This document shows positions 1 through 5,430 of a DNA stretch of 9,561 bases, piece by piece. The position numbers and the translations under genes are program-made. Origin of the DNA: an uncultured Bacillota bacterium (GTDB lineage: Bacteria > Bacillota_I > Bacilli_A > RF39 > UBA660); assembly GCA_946626905.1 (NCBI GenBank), contig CAMOVA010000032.1, forward strand, positions 1-9,561. The letters are read 5' to 3'. Numbering within the stretch: position 1 is the stretch's first letter; each line of letters opens with the position of its first letter. The notes under the pieces are model-generated. The model ran no database searches. It saw nothing but the letters and a program-made list of their open reading frames with translations, and had not been told where the DNA came from.

Positions 1-20
1 TAAAAGTTTTTAAAATCCTT

Positions 21-54
21 AAAAAAAGAAAGAAAATATTATTTTCTTTCTTTT
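21..54 (-). terminator. Terminator of the Cys-rich orphan gene
   Basis: Positions 24-54 are a perfect palindrome (15-base arms around one central base; realistically a 13-bp stem with a five-base loop). The arms read AAAAGAAAGAAAA and its complement. On the minus strand the stem runs into a T-tract at 21-27. The TAA stop codon (39-41) lies at the apex of the hairpin, so the 5' arm encodes the last residues of the protein. T residues on the other side could let it work in both directions. All A-T/G-C with few G-C pairs, so efficiency is uncertain. Confidence 0.7.
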
Positions 55-305
55 ACTTTTTGTTTTAATTTATGAAGACTTGGATTATGTGTATCCATAT
101 ATTCATCTATTATTTCATTATGTTTTTTCCAATCATCTTTTAATTCATCTGGACATTTCCAAAATTCACCTTCTGGACATTCATCACACCACATACAACT
201 ATATTCGTGACAATCTTTATAAAAATCAGGCAAATCATCTGGAAAAGGAAATCCATCAAATTTTGTACCATCTTCATTAATTATATCTAATCTTTCTATT
301 GACAT
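39..305 (-). CDS. Small Cys-rich acidic hypothetical protein (88 aa)
   Basis: I do not recognise this protein. The frame can be opened at a TTG at 317, but the ATG at 305 is better because GGAGG sits five bases upstream of it and the longer reading would start inside that ribosome-binding site. The product is 88 residues, acidic, with no signal peptide or membrane segment. Five cysteines cluster at residues 32, 37, 40, 43 and 51 (spacing C-x4-C-x2-C-x2-C-x7-C, with a His at 33), and tryptophans flank them (39, 49). The C-terminal third is a charged, probably helical Lys/Glu tail. The cluster suggests a small zinc-binding or Fe-S-binding knuckle; this is inference from spacing only. It follows frr but has its own extended -10 promoter and its own terminator, so it is probably transcribed alone. 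Clean start signals, TGG tryptophans and a terminator at its stop argue that it is a real gene. Confidence 0.7.
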   Translation of the reverse strand: MSIERLDIINEDGTKFDGFPFPDDLPDFYKDCHEYSCMWCDECPEGEFWKCPDELKDDWKKHNEIIDEYMDTHNPSLHKLKQKVKERK

Positions 306-326
306 AATAACCTCCAATCAGAACGT

Positions 327-335
327 ATTATAACA
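327..335 (-). promoter_or_regulatory. Extended -10 promoter for the Cys-rich orphan
   Basis: On the minus strand the sequence reads TGTTATAAT: a perfect TATAAT (327-332) preceded by the TG of an extended -10 element (334-335). The hexamer at the 17-bp position (350-355, TTTTCT) is a poor -35 and belongs to the T-tract of the frr terminator, which fits an extended -10 promoter that needs little -35 contact. The predicted start near 320 gives a short leader with the GGAGG ribosome-binding site. Confidence 0.5.
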
Positions 336-343
336 TTAATAAT

Positions 344-371
344 AAAAAAAGAAAAGACTGTTTACACAGTC
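344..371 (-). terminator. Intrinsic terminator of frr
   Basis: Read on the minus strand, GACTGT-GTAA-ACAGTC (356-371) forms a 6-bp stem with a four-base loop, followed immediately by TTTTCTTTTTTT (344-355). The frr stop codon TAA (362-364) is the loop itself, so the last two codons and the stop are part of the terminator. Confidence 0.8.
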
Positions 372-904
372 ATTAATTCTTCTTCTTTTACTTTTATTTT
401 TTCATCTACTATTTTATTGTATTTATTTATTACTTCTTGTACTTCATCTTGAAGTTCTTTTACTTCATCTTCAGATACTTCTGATTTTTTAATATCATTA
501 TTAGCATCTTGTCTAATATTTCTTAAAGCTATTTTACATTCTTCACCTATAGTTTTAGCTTGTTTTACATATTCACGTCTTGTTTCTTCAGTTAAAGCTG
601 GAATATTTAAAATTATAACTTCACCATTATTATTAGGTGTTAAACCTATATTAGATTCATATATAGCTTTTTCAATTAAAGATAAACATCCTTTATCATA
701 TGGCTTAATTTGTAATTGTCTTGCTTCTGGAACTGAAACAGTAGCTAATGATTTTAAAGGTGTTGGTACTTCATAATAATTTACCATAACAGCATCTAAT
801 ATTGCTGGATTTGCACGTCCAGCTCTAATATTAGTTAATCTTTTATCCATTGATTCAATAGCCATTTCCATTTTTAATTCTGTATCATTTATAACATTAT
901 TCAT
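362..904 (-). CDS. frr: Ribosome recycling factor
   Basis: Cytoplasmic factor that, with EF-G, splits the post-termination ribosome so the subunits can be reused. The 180 residues match the family length (about 185) end to end. Visible signatures are the RAGRANPAIL segment near residues 27-36, the domain II beta region (about 31-104) with SVPEARQLQIKPYDK, the conserved ALRNIRQDAN helix at 126-135, and the typical Lys/Glu-rich C-terminus ending near EELMTV. ATG at 904 is preceded by AGAGGA at normal spacing. In most Bacillota frr follows pyrH in an rpsB-tsf-pyrH-frr operon. Here pyrH is absent and frr is separated from tsf by 86 bases holding a tsf terminator and a good promoter, so it is probably transcribed independently. 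Confidence 0.97.
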   Translation of the reverse strand: MNNVINDTELKMEMAIESMDKRLTNIRAGRANPAILDAVMVNYYEVPTPLKSLATVSVPEARQLQIKPYDKGCLSLIEKAIYESNIGLTPNNNGEVIILNIPALTEETRREYVKQAKTIGEECKIALRNIRQDANNDIKKSEVSEDEVKELQDEVQEVINKYNKIVDEKIKVKEEELMTV

Positions 905-926
905 TTTATTCCTCTTTTCTATTAAT

Positions 927-955
927 ATTATATATGAATAAATAATTTAAGACAA
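927..955 (-). promoter_or_regulatory. Sigma-A-type promoter of frr
   Basis: Minus strand: -35 TTGTCT (950-955, four of six consensus bases), a spacer of exactly 17 bp, and a perfect -10 TATAAT (927-932). The predicted start is near 920, about 15 bases before the frr ATG, with AGAGGA in between. It lies just downstream of the tsf terminator, consistent with frr being uncoupled from rpsB-tsf. Confidence 0.6.
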
Positions 956-975
956 GGAAATTTTTATTATTTTAC

Positions 976-1003
976 AAAAAAATGAGTAAATTAATTACCC
1001 ATT
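976..1003 (-). terminator. Intrinsic terminator of tsf
   Basis: Minus strand AATGGGTAA-TTAAT-TTACTCATT (981-1003) pairs as a 9-bp stem with one G-T wobble and a five-base loop, followed by five T residues (976-980). The tsf stop codon (991-993) lies in the loop and at its edge. It would end the rpsB-tsf transcript before frr. Confidence 0.65.
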
Positions 1004-1863
1004 TGTTTTGCTACTTCTTCTGCAAAGTTTTCTTCTCTTTTTTCCATTCCTTCTCCTACTTCGAAACGGATCATATCTTTAATTTCTCCACCATTGTTTT
1101 TAACGAATGTTTTTACATTAACATCTCCATCTTTAACAAATGGTTGTTCTTCTAAGCAGATTTCTTTATAGAATTTGTTAATTCTTCCCATTACCATTTT
1201 TTCAGCTATTTCTTTTGGTTTTCCTTCATTCATAGCTTGTTCTGTTAAAATTTCTTTTTCTTTTTCAACTTCTTCAGCTGGTACATCTGATGTTCTAACA
1301 TATGTTGGTCTCATAGCTGCAGCATGCATTGCTACATCTTTAGCAACATCTTCACTAACATTACTTACTACAGTAAGAACAGCGATTTTTCCACCCATAT
1401 GAATGTATTCACCAAATGTTTCATTATCTTCTTTTTCTACTACTTTAAATCTTCTGAATGATAATTTTTCTCCGATTTTTGCAGTTTTTGATACTATTAA
1501 ATCATTAATAGTTCCTTCACTTGTAGATAAATTTAAGGCTTCTTCTACAGTATTTACATTTCCATTAATTACTGCTGTTAAAATTTCATCTACTAATGAT
1601 ACGAATTCTTCATTTTTAGCAACAAAGTCTGTTTCTGAATTTACTTCAACAACAGCAGCTTTATTACCTTCTATTTTAATTGCAGCTAATCCTTCAGCAG
1701 CAATTCTATCAGCTTTTTTAGCAGCTTTCGAAATTCCTTTTTCCCTTAACCAATCTACTGATGCATTAATATCTCCATTATTTGCTTCTAATGCTTTTTT
1801 ACAATCAAGCATTCCAGCACCAGTTTTTTCTCTTAATTCTTTTACAAGACTAGCACTTATCAT
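991..1863 (-). CDS. tsf: Translation elongation factor Ts
   Basis: Guanine-nucleotide exchange factor that recycles EF-Tu from the GDP to the GTP form in the cytoplasm. At 290 residues it has the full family length (about 290-295). The N-terminal UBA-like domain (about 1-55) shows LREKTGAGMLDCKKAL and DWLREKG. The conserved TDFVAKNEEF motif of the exchange core is at about 78-87, followed by two repeat subdomains with the YIHMGGKIAVL stretch near 153-163. ATG at 1863 is preceded by AAGGAG at good spacing. It lies 43 bases downstream of rpsB, its usual partner, with only a weak hairpin between, and no promoter of its own is visible, so the two are probably cotranscribed. Confidence 0.97.
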   Translation of the reverse strand: MISASLVKELREKTGAGMLDCKKALEANNGDINASVDWLREKGISKAAKKADRIAAEGLAAIKIEGNKAAVVEVNSETDFVAKNEEFVSLVDEILTAVINGNVNTVEEALNLSTSEGTINDLIVSKTAKIGEKLSFRRFKVVEKEDNETFGEYIHMGGKIAVLTVVSNVSEDVAKDVAMHAAAMRPTYVRTSDVPAEEVEKEKEILTEQAMNEGKPKEIAEKMVMGRINKFYKEICLEEQPFVKDGDVNVKTFVKNNGGEIKDMIRFEVGEGMEKREENFAEEVAKQMGN

Positions 1864-1882
1864 ATTCTATTCTCCTTTTCCT

Positions 1883-1908
1883 AAAGAAAGATGATATTAC
1901 ATCATCTT
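1883..1908 (-). other. Hairpin between rpsB and tsf (possible attenuator)
   Basis: Minus strand AAGATGAT-GTAAT-ATCATCTT (1888-1908) forms a perfect 8-bp stem with a five-base loop, overlapping the first bases of the rpsB stop codon. What follows (TCTTTAGG) is too poor in T for a strong terminator. It may attenuate, stabilise the upstream message or set S2 to EF-Ts ratios; the sequence does not decide which. Confidence 0.45.
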
Positions 1909-2911
1909 ATTTATTTAAAGCTTCAATTAGTTCAGCTTTTTTCATTGTTGAATAACCTTTTACTTCTGCTTTTTTAGCCATTTCACGAAGTTCAGCAACT
2001 GTTTTACCAGTTAAATCTTCACTCTTAGTAGTTTCTTCTTTTTTGGCTTTTTCTTCTTTAACTACTTTTTTTGGCTCTTTTGCAGTTTTTTCTTCTTTAA
2101 CAGCTTTTTTATCTTCTTTTACTGGTTTATTTGATTTTTTAGAATCCTTTTTATTTACAGTTTCTAATGCTTTTTCCATAATGTTAGAATCTTTAGATTT
2201 ATCTCCTTCTTTAACATAATCAACTATTTTTCCACCTTGAGCTTCAACAATTGCATTAGCCATAACACCTGTAATAAGTTTTACAGCACGAATTGCATCG
2301 TCATTTCCTGGAATAACATAATCAACCATATCTGGATCACAATTTGTATCAACTATACCAAATACTGGAATATTTAATTTTCTAGCTTCTCTTATTGCGA
2401 TTTCTTCTTTTGAAGGATCTACTATAAATAAGGCATCTGGTAATTTATACATATCTCTAATACCACATAATATCTTATTTAATTTTGCATATTCTTTCTT
2501 AATTCCAACAACTTCTTTTTTTGGAAGTAAATCAAATGTTCCATCTTTTTCCATTTTTTCGATTTCTTCTAATCTTTTAACTCTTCTTCTTATAGTTCTG
2601 AAGTTAGTTAAAGTTCCACCTAACCATCTTTCAGCAACATAATAAGAATTAGATCTTATTGCTTCTTCAGTAACAGCTTCACTTGCTTGTTTTCTTGTAC
2701 CTACAAATAAAACTTTACCTCCATTAGCAGCTATTTTATTTAATGCTGCATAAGCTTCTTCTATTTTTTTAGCTGTTTTTTGTAAATCAATTATATAAAT
2801 GTCATCTCTTGATGTGAAAATATATTGTTTCATTTTTGGATTCCATCTTTTAGTTTGATGACCAAAATGAACACCTGCTTCTAATAAATAACTCATTGAC
2901 ACTACTGCCAT
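1907..2911 (-). CDS. rpsB: 30S ribosomal protein S2 with Rho_N/SAP-like C-terminal extension
   Basis: Structural protein of the 30S subunit. Residues 1 to about 235 are an ordinary S2: LLEAGVHFGHQT near the start, YVAERWLGGTLTNF at about 91-104, PDALFIVDPSKE at 158-169 and the VDTNCDPD / IPGNDDAIRAV region at 187-210. The usual bacterial protein ends soon after; this one is 334 residues. About 250-298 is a low-complexity Lys/Glu linker with repeated KEEK units, and 299-334 is a short two-helix module (LTGKTVAELREMAKKA followed by GYSTMKKAELIEAL) that resembles the Rho N-terminal/SAP-like nucleic-acid-binding fold. Single uninterrupted frame, so the extension is not a frameshift. AAAGGAGG stands eight bases before the ATG at 2911. 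A second GGAGG lies at 2936-2940. It has its own promoter and structured leader and is followed by tsf. Confidence 0.96.
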   Translation of the reverse strand: MAVVSMSYLLEAGVHFGHQTKRWNPKMKQYIFTSRDDIYIIDLQKTAKKIEEAYAALNKIAANGGKVLFVGTRKQASEAVTEEAIRSNSYYVAERWLGGTLTNFRTIRRRVKRLEEIEKMEKDGTFDLLPKKEVVGIKKEYAKLNKILCGIRDMYKLPDALFIVDPSKEEIAIREARKLNIPVFGIVDTNCDPDMVDYVIPGNDDAIRAVKLITGVMANAIVEAQGGKIVDYVKEGDKSKDSNIMEKALETVNKKDSKKSNKPVKEDKKAVKEEKTAKEPKKVVKEEKAKKEETTKSEDLTGKTVAELREMAKKAEVKGYSTMKKAELIEALNK

Positions 2912-2951
2912 ATTCTCTTCCTCCTTTTGTTAATTCCTCCATTATATCAAC

Positions 2952-2985
2952 TCTCTACACCACCCTTAGGCACTAGGCATAGAAA
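2952..2985 (-). promoter_or_regulatory. GC-rich structured element in the rpsB leader
   Basis: The roughly 100-base leader between the rpsB promoter and start codon contains an island with 16 of 30 G/C (2951-2980) in otherwise AT-dominated DNA. On the RNA strand UUUCUAUGCC (2985-2976) pairs with GGUGUAGAGA (2961-2952) as a continuous 10-bp helix including three G-U wobbles. The 14-base loop can form an inner GCC-UAAG-GGU hairpin. No T-run follows and the Shine-Dalgarno sequence is outside it, so it is not a terminator. The position suggests an autoregulatory binding site for S2 or an RNA-processing site; this is inference and I do not recognise a named family. Confidence 0.45.
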
Positions 2986-3018
2986 TCAATAATGTGTGTT
3001 TTTGAAAAAGCCATAATG

Positions 3019-3047
3019 ATTATATCAAAAATTAATATATAATTCAA
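3019..3047 (-). promoter_or_regulatory. Sigma-A-type promoter of rpsB-tsf
   Basis: Minus strand: -35 TTGAAT (3042-3047, four of six consensus bases), 17-bp spacer, perfect -10 TATAAT (3019-3024). It begins about 20 bases after the rnj stop codon. The predicted start near 3012 leaves a leader of about 100 bases. No terminator is visible after rnj, so some readthrough from rnj is also possible. Confidence 0.65.
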
Positions 3048-3066
3048 GGATAATTTATTATATTCT

Positions 3067-4716
3067 TTATATTTCTATTTCTTGAATTATAATTAATATC
3101 ATAGGTTTACATTCTGTCTCTTTATATAAATATTTTCCTAATTTTTCTCTTATACCCATTTTAATTTTATTAAATTCAACAAATTTATTATTGATATTTT
3201 CATTTATCACTTCAAGTGATATTCTACTTGCTTCTTTTAATAAATCTCCATTTTCTTTTGCATAAACAAATCCTCTAGTAAAAATTTCTGGACCTGCCAA
3301 TACTTTTTTAGTACGTTTATCAATAGTAGCACTAACAATAACAATACCATTATCACTTAATAATTCTCTATCTTTAATAACTAATTGTCCTATATCACCA
3401 ACTATTTTTCCATCTATTAAAACATCTTCAACTGGAATTTTTTCATCGGTTTCAACTAGTTTACCATCTTTAAATAAAGTAACCATTCCATTTAATTTTA
3501 AGATAATATTATTATCATTATATCCTACTAATTTTGCATTATTTGCATTTGCAATTTGATGTCTATATTCACCTATTACTGGAAAATAGTATTTAGGCTT
3601 CATTAAATTTAACATCATCATCAAATCTTCACTAGATGCATGATTTGATAAACAACTATTTGGAACAATTATTAAATCAGCTCCTAATTTAGCTACAGCA
3701 TCATATGTTCTAGCTGCACTTTTTTCCATACCCTCATATACAGGTGATGCGAAAACCACTGTATCTTTTTCAGTTATAGTTAAAAATTTGTCATATCCTT
3801 TTATTATTCTAGATATATTTGAGAAAGGTCTTTCTCTTTCATCAGAAACAATAACTATAACATCCTTATCATTAATATTTTTAATAGTTCCAATTCTATT
3901 TTTATTAAATTTAATATATTTCATATCAATAGCACTATTAATCATATTTTCAAGTCTTTTACCAAGAACAACAACTTTTCTTTTTGTTTTCATTACTTCA
4001 TCTAATAATTCTTGTATTCTATAAAATTGTGTTTGTGAAATATTAAAAACAATTCTTCCAGGATGTTGATCTAAAGTCTTAGAAACAATTGAAGTAATTC
4101 TATTATTAGGTGCTGTATAACCTTTTTTATCTGCATATAATGATTCATTCATTAAACATAAAACACCTTTTTTACCAATATAAGCAAGTTTTCCTATATC
4201 CATACTATATGGACCACTCACTGTTTGATCAAAAACATAATTACCCGTATATACAATAGCTCCATCTTCTGTATCTAACACATAACATAAACTTCCTGGT
4301 ACTGAATGTGTTACTGAAATTGGAAAAATATTTACAGAACCAAAATCAATATTTTTATGTGGCTCTATAACATGTAAATTATTAGAATTTATATTATTTT
4401 CTGCTAATTCTTGTTTTAAAATATCTAATGTAAATTGAGTTCCATAAACATTAAGTTCTGGTATTTCTGATAAGATATCAGGAATAGCACCCATTTGACC
4501 ATCATGACCATGTGTAATAAAAATTCCCTTTATACGATCTTTATTATTCTTTAAAAAATCAAAATTTGGAATAATATAATCAACACCTAGCATTTTATCA
4601 TCTGCATATTTAAGCCCTGCATCTAAAACAAAAATATCATCATTAACATCAACAATATACATATTTTTGCCATTTTCATTTAGTCCACCTAGACCAAATA
4701 TTTTAATTTTACTCAT
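3067..4716 (-). CDS. RNase J family protein with degenerate active site (J2-like)
   Basis: A full-length (549 aa) metallo-beta-lactamase/beta-CASP ribonuclease J homologue; family members act on mRNA as 5'-3' exo- and endonucleases. The fold is clear: GGLNENGKNMY near 10-20, DAGLKYADDKMLGVDYIIP at 32-50, LNLMKPKYYFPV at 369-380, IDGKIVGDIGQLVIKDRELLS at about 434-454, and AGPEIFTRGFVY at 474-485. The catalytic residues are not. The HxHxDH motif reads HGHDGQ (69-74), so the last Asp and His are Gly and Gln. The TGD aspartate is Asn159. The His of the PVHGEYR motif is Ile381. The TGSQGEP substrate loop is replaced around 290-297 (SDERERP). His69, His71, His137 and His359 remain. RNase J2 subunits of Bacillota show similar decay, so a partner role for a catalytic J1 encoded elsewhere is likely. 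ATG at 4716 follows AAAGGAGA. Confidence 0.88.
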   Translation of the reverse strand: MSKIKIFGLGGLNENGKNMYIVDVNDDIFVLDAGLKYADDKMLGVDYIIPNFDFLKNNKDRIKGIFITHGHDGQMGAIPDILSEIPELNVYGTQFTLDILKQELAENNINSNNLHVIEPHKNIDFGSVNIFPISVTHSVPGSLCYVLDTEDGAIVYTGNYVFDQTVSGPYSMDIGKLAYIGKKGVLCLMNESLYADKKGYTAPNNRITSIVSKTLDQHPGRIVFNISQTQFYRIQELLDEVMKTKRKVVVLGKRLENMINSAIDMKYIKFNKNRIGTIKNINDKDVIVIVSDERERPFSNISRIIKGYDKFLTITEKDTVVFASPVYEGMEKSAARTYDAVAKLGADLIIVPNSCLSNHASSEDLMMMLNLMKPKYYFPVIGEYRHQIANANNAKLVGYNDNNIILKLNGMVTLFKDGKLVETDEKIPVEDVLIDGKIVGDIGQLVIKDRELLSDNGIVIVSATIDKRTKKVLAGPEIFTRGFVYAKENGDLLKEASRISLEVINENINNKFVEFNKIKMGIREKLGKYLYKETECKPMILIIIQEIEI

Positions 4717-4753
4717 AAACTCTCCTTTCTTTAAAATATAAAAAGACTTACTA

Positions 4754-4782
4754 ATTATAGCACTTTTTATATATTTAGTCTA
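4754..4782 (-). promoter_or_regulatory. Promoter of the RNase J homologue (left arm of mirrored pair)
   Basis: Minus strand: -35 TAGACT (4777-4782, four of six), 17-bp spacer, perfect -10 TATAAT (4754-4759). The predicted start near 4747 is about 30 bases before the ATG, leaving room for AAAGGAGA. The -35 sits inside a 9-bp inverted repeat (4777-4785) shared with the divergent promoter. Confidence 0.6.
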
Positions 4783-4825
4783 GTTTGACAATAAAACATC
4801 CTTTTTTTTAAATAATAACTAGACT
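4777..4825. repeat. 9-bp inverted repeat spanning two divergent -35 boxes
   Basis: AGTCTAGTT at 4777-4785 is the exact reverse complement of AACTAGACT at 4817-4825, with 31 bases between. Each arm contains a TAGACT -35 hexamer pointing outward, one for the RNase J homologue and one for the COG2426 gene. The arms do not extend into each other, so a hairpin is less likely than a shared DNA-binding site or a simple duplication of the -35 context. Confidence 0.6.
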
Positions 4826-4848
4826 TAAAAGTAAATATACTGTAAAAT
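4820..4848 (+). promoter_or_regulatory. Promoter of the COG2426 gene (right arm of mirrored pair)
   Basis: Plus strand: -35 TAGACT (4820-4825), 17-bp spacer, -10 TAAAAT (4843-4848, five of six). The predicted start near 4855 leaves a very short leader with AGGTGAT directly before the ATG. A perfect TTGACA lies at 4785-4790 but the hexamer 17 bp from it (TTAAAT) is weaker, so I prefer this pair. Symmetry with the rnj promoter supports it. Confidence 0.5.
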
Positions 4849-4864
4849 TATTCTAGGTGATAAA

Positions 4865-5365
4865 ATGGTTAATTCTTTAGTAGATTTTTTTATAAATACA
4901 TTTAGTTGTCTAAACAAAAATGTAACAATATTTATAATTTCATTGATGCCTATATTAGAACTTCGTGGAGGTCTTATAGCTGCATCTCTTTTAAAATTAA
5001 ATTTATTTACAAGTTTTATTATTTGTTATATAGGTAATATTCTACCTATACCATTTATATTAAAATTTATTACTCCACTATTTGATAAATTGAAGAAAAC
5101 AAAGCATTTGAAAAAACTTGTTACAAAATTAGAAAATAAAGCTAATAAGAAAAAAGATAAAGTACAAAAAAGCGAATTTATCGGATTACTACTATTTGTA
5201 GGAATACCTCTTCCAGGTACTGGTGCTTGGACTGGTTCATTAATAGCAGCCATGATTAATATGGATAAGAAAAAAGCATTATTAGCTACTGCCCTAGGAA
5301 TATTACTTGCAGGTATAATAATGAGTATATTTTCTTATGGATTATTAGGTAATATTATAAAATAA
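4865..5365 (+). CDS. COG2426 small integral membrane protein ('small multidrug export' family)
   Basis: A 166-residue membrane protein of the family annotated as putative small multidrug exporters (COG2426, Sm_multidrug_ex). The export label is historical and substrate and mechanism are not established. The hallmarks are present: PILELRGG at 29-36, the GNILPIPF stretch at 57-64, and LFVGIPLPGTGAWTGSLIAA at 110-129, motifs that probably form re-entrant hydrophobic loops. Hydrophobic segments lie at about 20-42, 45-72, 104-130 and 137-160, with a Lys-rich cytoplasmic loop at 76-102. Length is typical. ATG at 4865 has AGGTGAT four bases upstream. It is divergent from the RNase J homologue and 65 bases upstream of spoIVB on the same strand, with a weak AT-only terminator between, so partial cotranscription with spoIVB is possible. 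Confidence 0.88.
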   Translation: MVNSLVDFFINTFSCLNKNVTIFIISLMPILELRGGLIAASLLKLNLFTSFIICYIGNILPIPFILKFITPLFDKLKKTKHLKKLVTKLENKANKKKDKVQKSEFIGLLLFVGIPLPGTGAWTGSLIAAMINMDKKKALLATALGILLAGIIMSIFSYGLLGNIIK

Positions 5366-5386
5366 ATCTCGTATTTATTTTTTTTT
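5359..5386 (+). terminator. AT-only hairpin after the COG2426 gene
   Basis: AAAATAAAT (5359-5367) pairs with ATTTATTTT (5373-5381) around the loop CTCGT, followed by T residues to 5386. All nine pairs are A-T, so termination is probably leaky and spoIVB may receive readthrough. The stop codon TAA (5363-5365) lies in the stem. Confidence 0.45.
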
Positions 5387-5399
5387 ATAGTTAATACTA
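5371..5399 (+). promoter_or_regulatory. Candidate sporulation (sigma-G-like) promoter of spoIVB
   Basis: GTATT (5371-5375) and AATACTA (5393-5399) are 17 bp apart. Against the B. subtilis sigma-G pattern (GHATR, 17-18 bp, CATNHTA) this matches four of five and six of seven positions, and the predicted start near 5405 is about 25 bases before the spoIVB ATG. B. subtilis spoIVB is known to be under sigma-F/sigma-G. No good sigma-A pair is visible here. In such AT-rich DNA the match could be chance, and the -35 overlaps the upstream hairpin. Confidence 0.3.
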
Positions 5400-5430
5400 A
5401 TAATGGTAGTCTGTAGATAGGAGTTGATAT

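Noticed and set aside
39..317. TTG start at 317 for the Cys-rich protein
   Set aside because: The TTG overlaps the GGAGG that serves the ATG at 305, and no ribosome-binding site precedes the TTG.
1403..1894. Plus-strand 163-codon open frame opposite tsf
   Set aside because: It is antisense to a clear EF-Ts gene, has low-complexity Ser/Phe/Leu-rich content typical of reverse-strand shadows and no family resemblance.
2941..2946. Second TATAAT on the minus strand just before the rpsB ribosome-binding site
   Set aside because: No -35 at suitable distance and it would place the start inside the ribosome-binding site region; the promoter at 3019-3047 is far better.
2955..2970. T-box-like AAGGGTGGTG in the rpsB leader
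   Set aside because: Only about seven bases match the T-box antiterminator consensus. The leader is about 100 bases, with no room for Stem I and specifier, no terminator follows, and rpsB is not a usual T-box target.
2966..2980. Four-codon upstream ORF (Met-Pro-Ser-Ala-stop) in the rpsB leader
   Set aside because: No Shine-Dalgarno sequence precedes it and it lies within the pairing arms of the proposed hairpin; too short to distinguish from chance.
4785..4813. Perfect TTGACA with a TTAAAT at 17 bp as the plus-strand promoter
   Set aside because: The -10 matches only four of six and the alternative TAGACT/TAAAAT pair mirrors the rnj promoter; kept as an alternative, not called.
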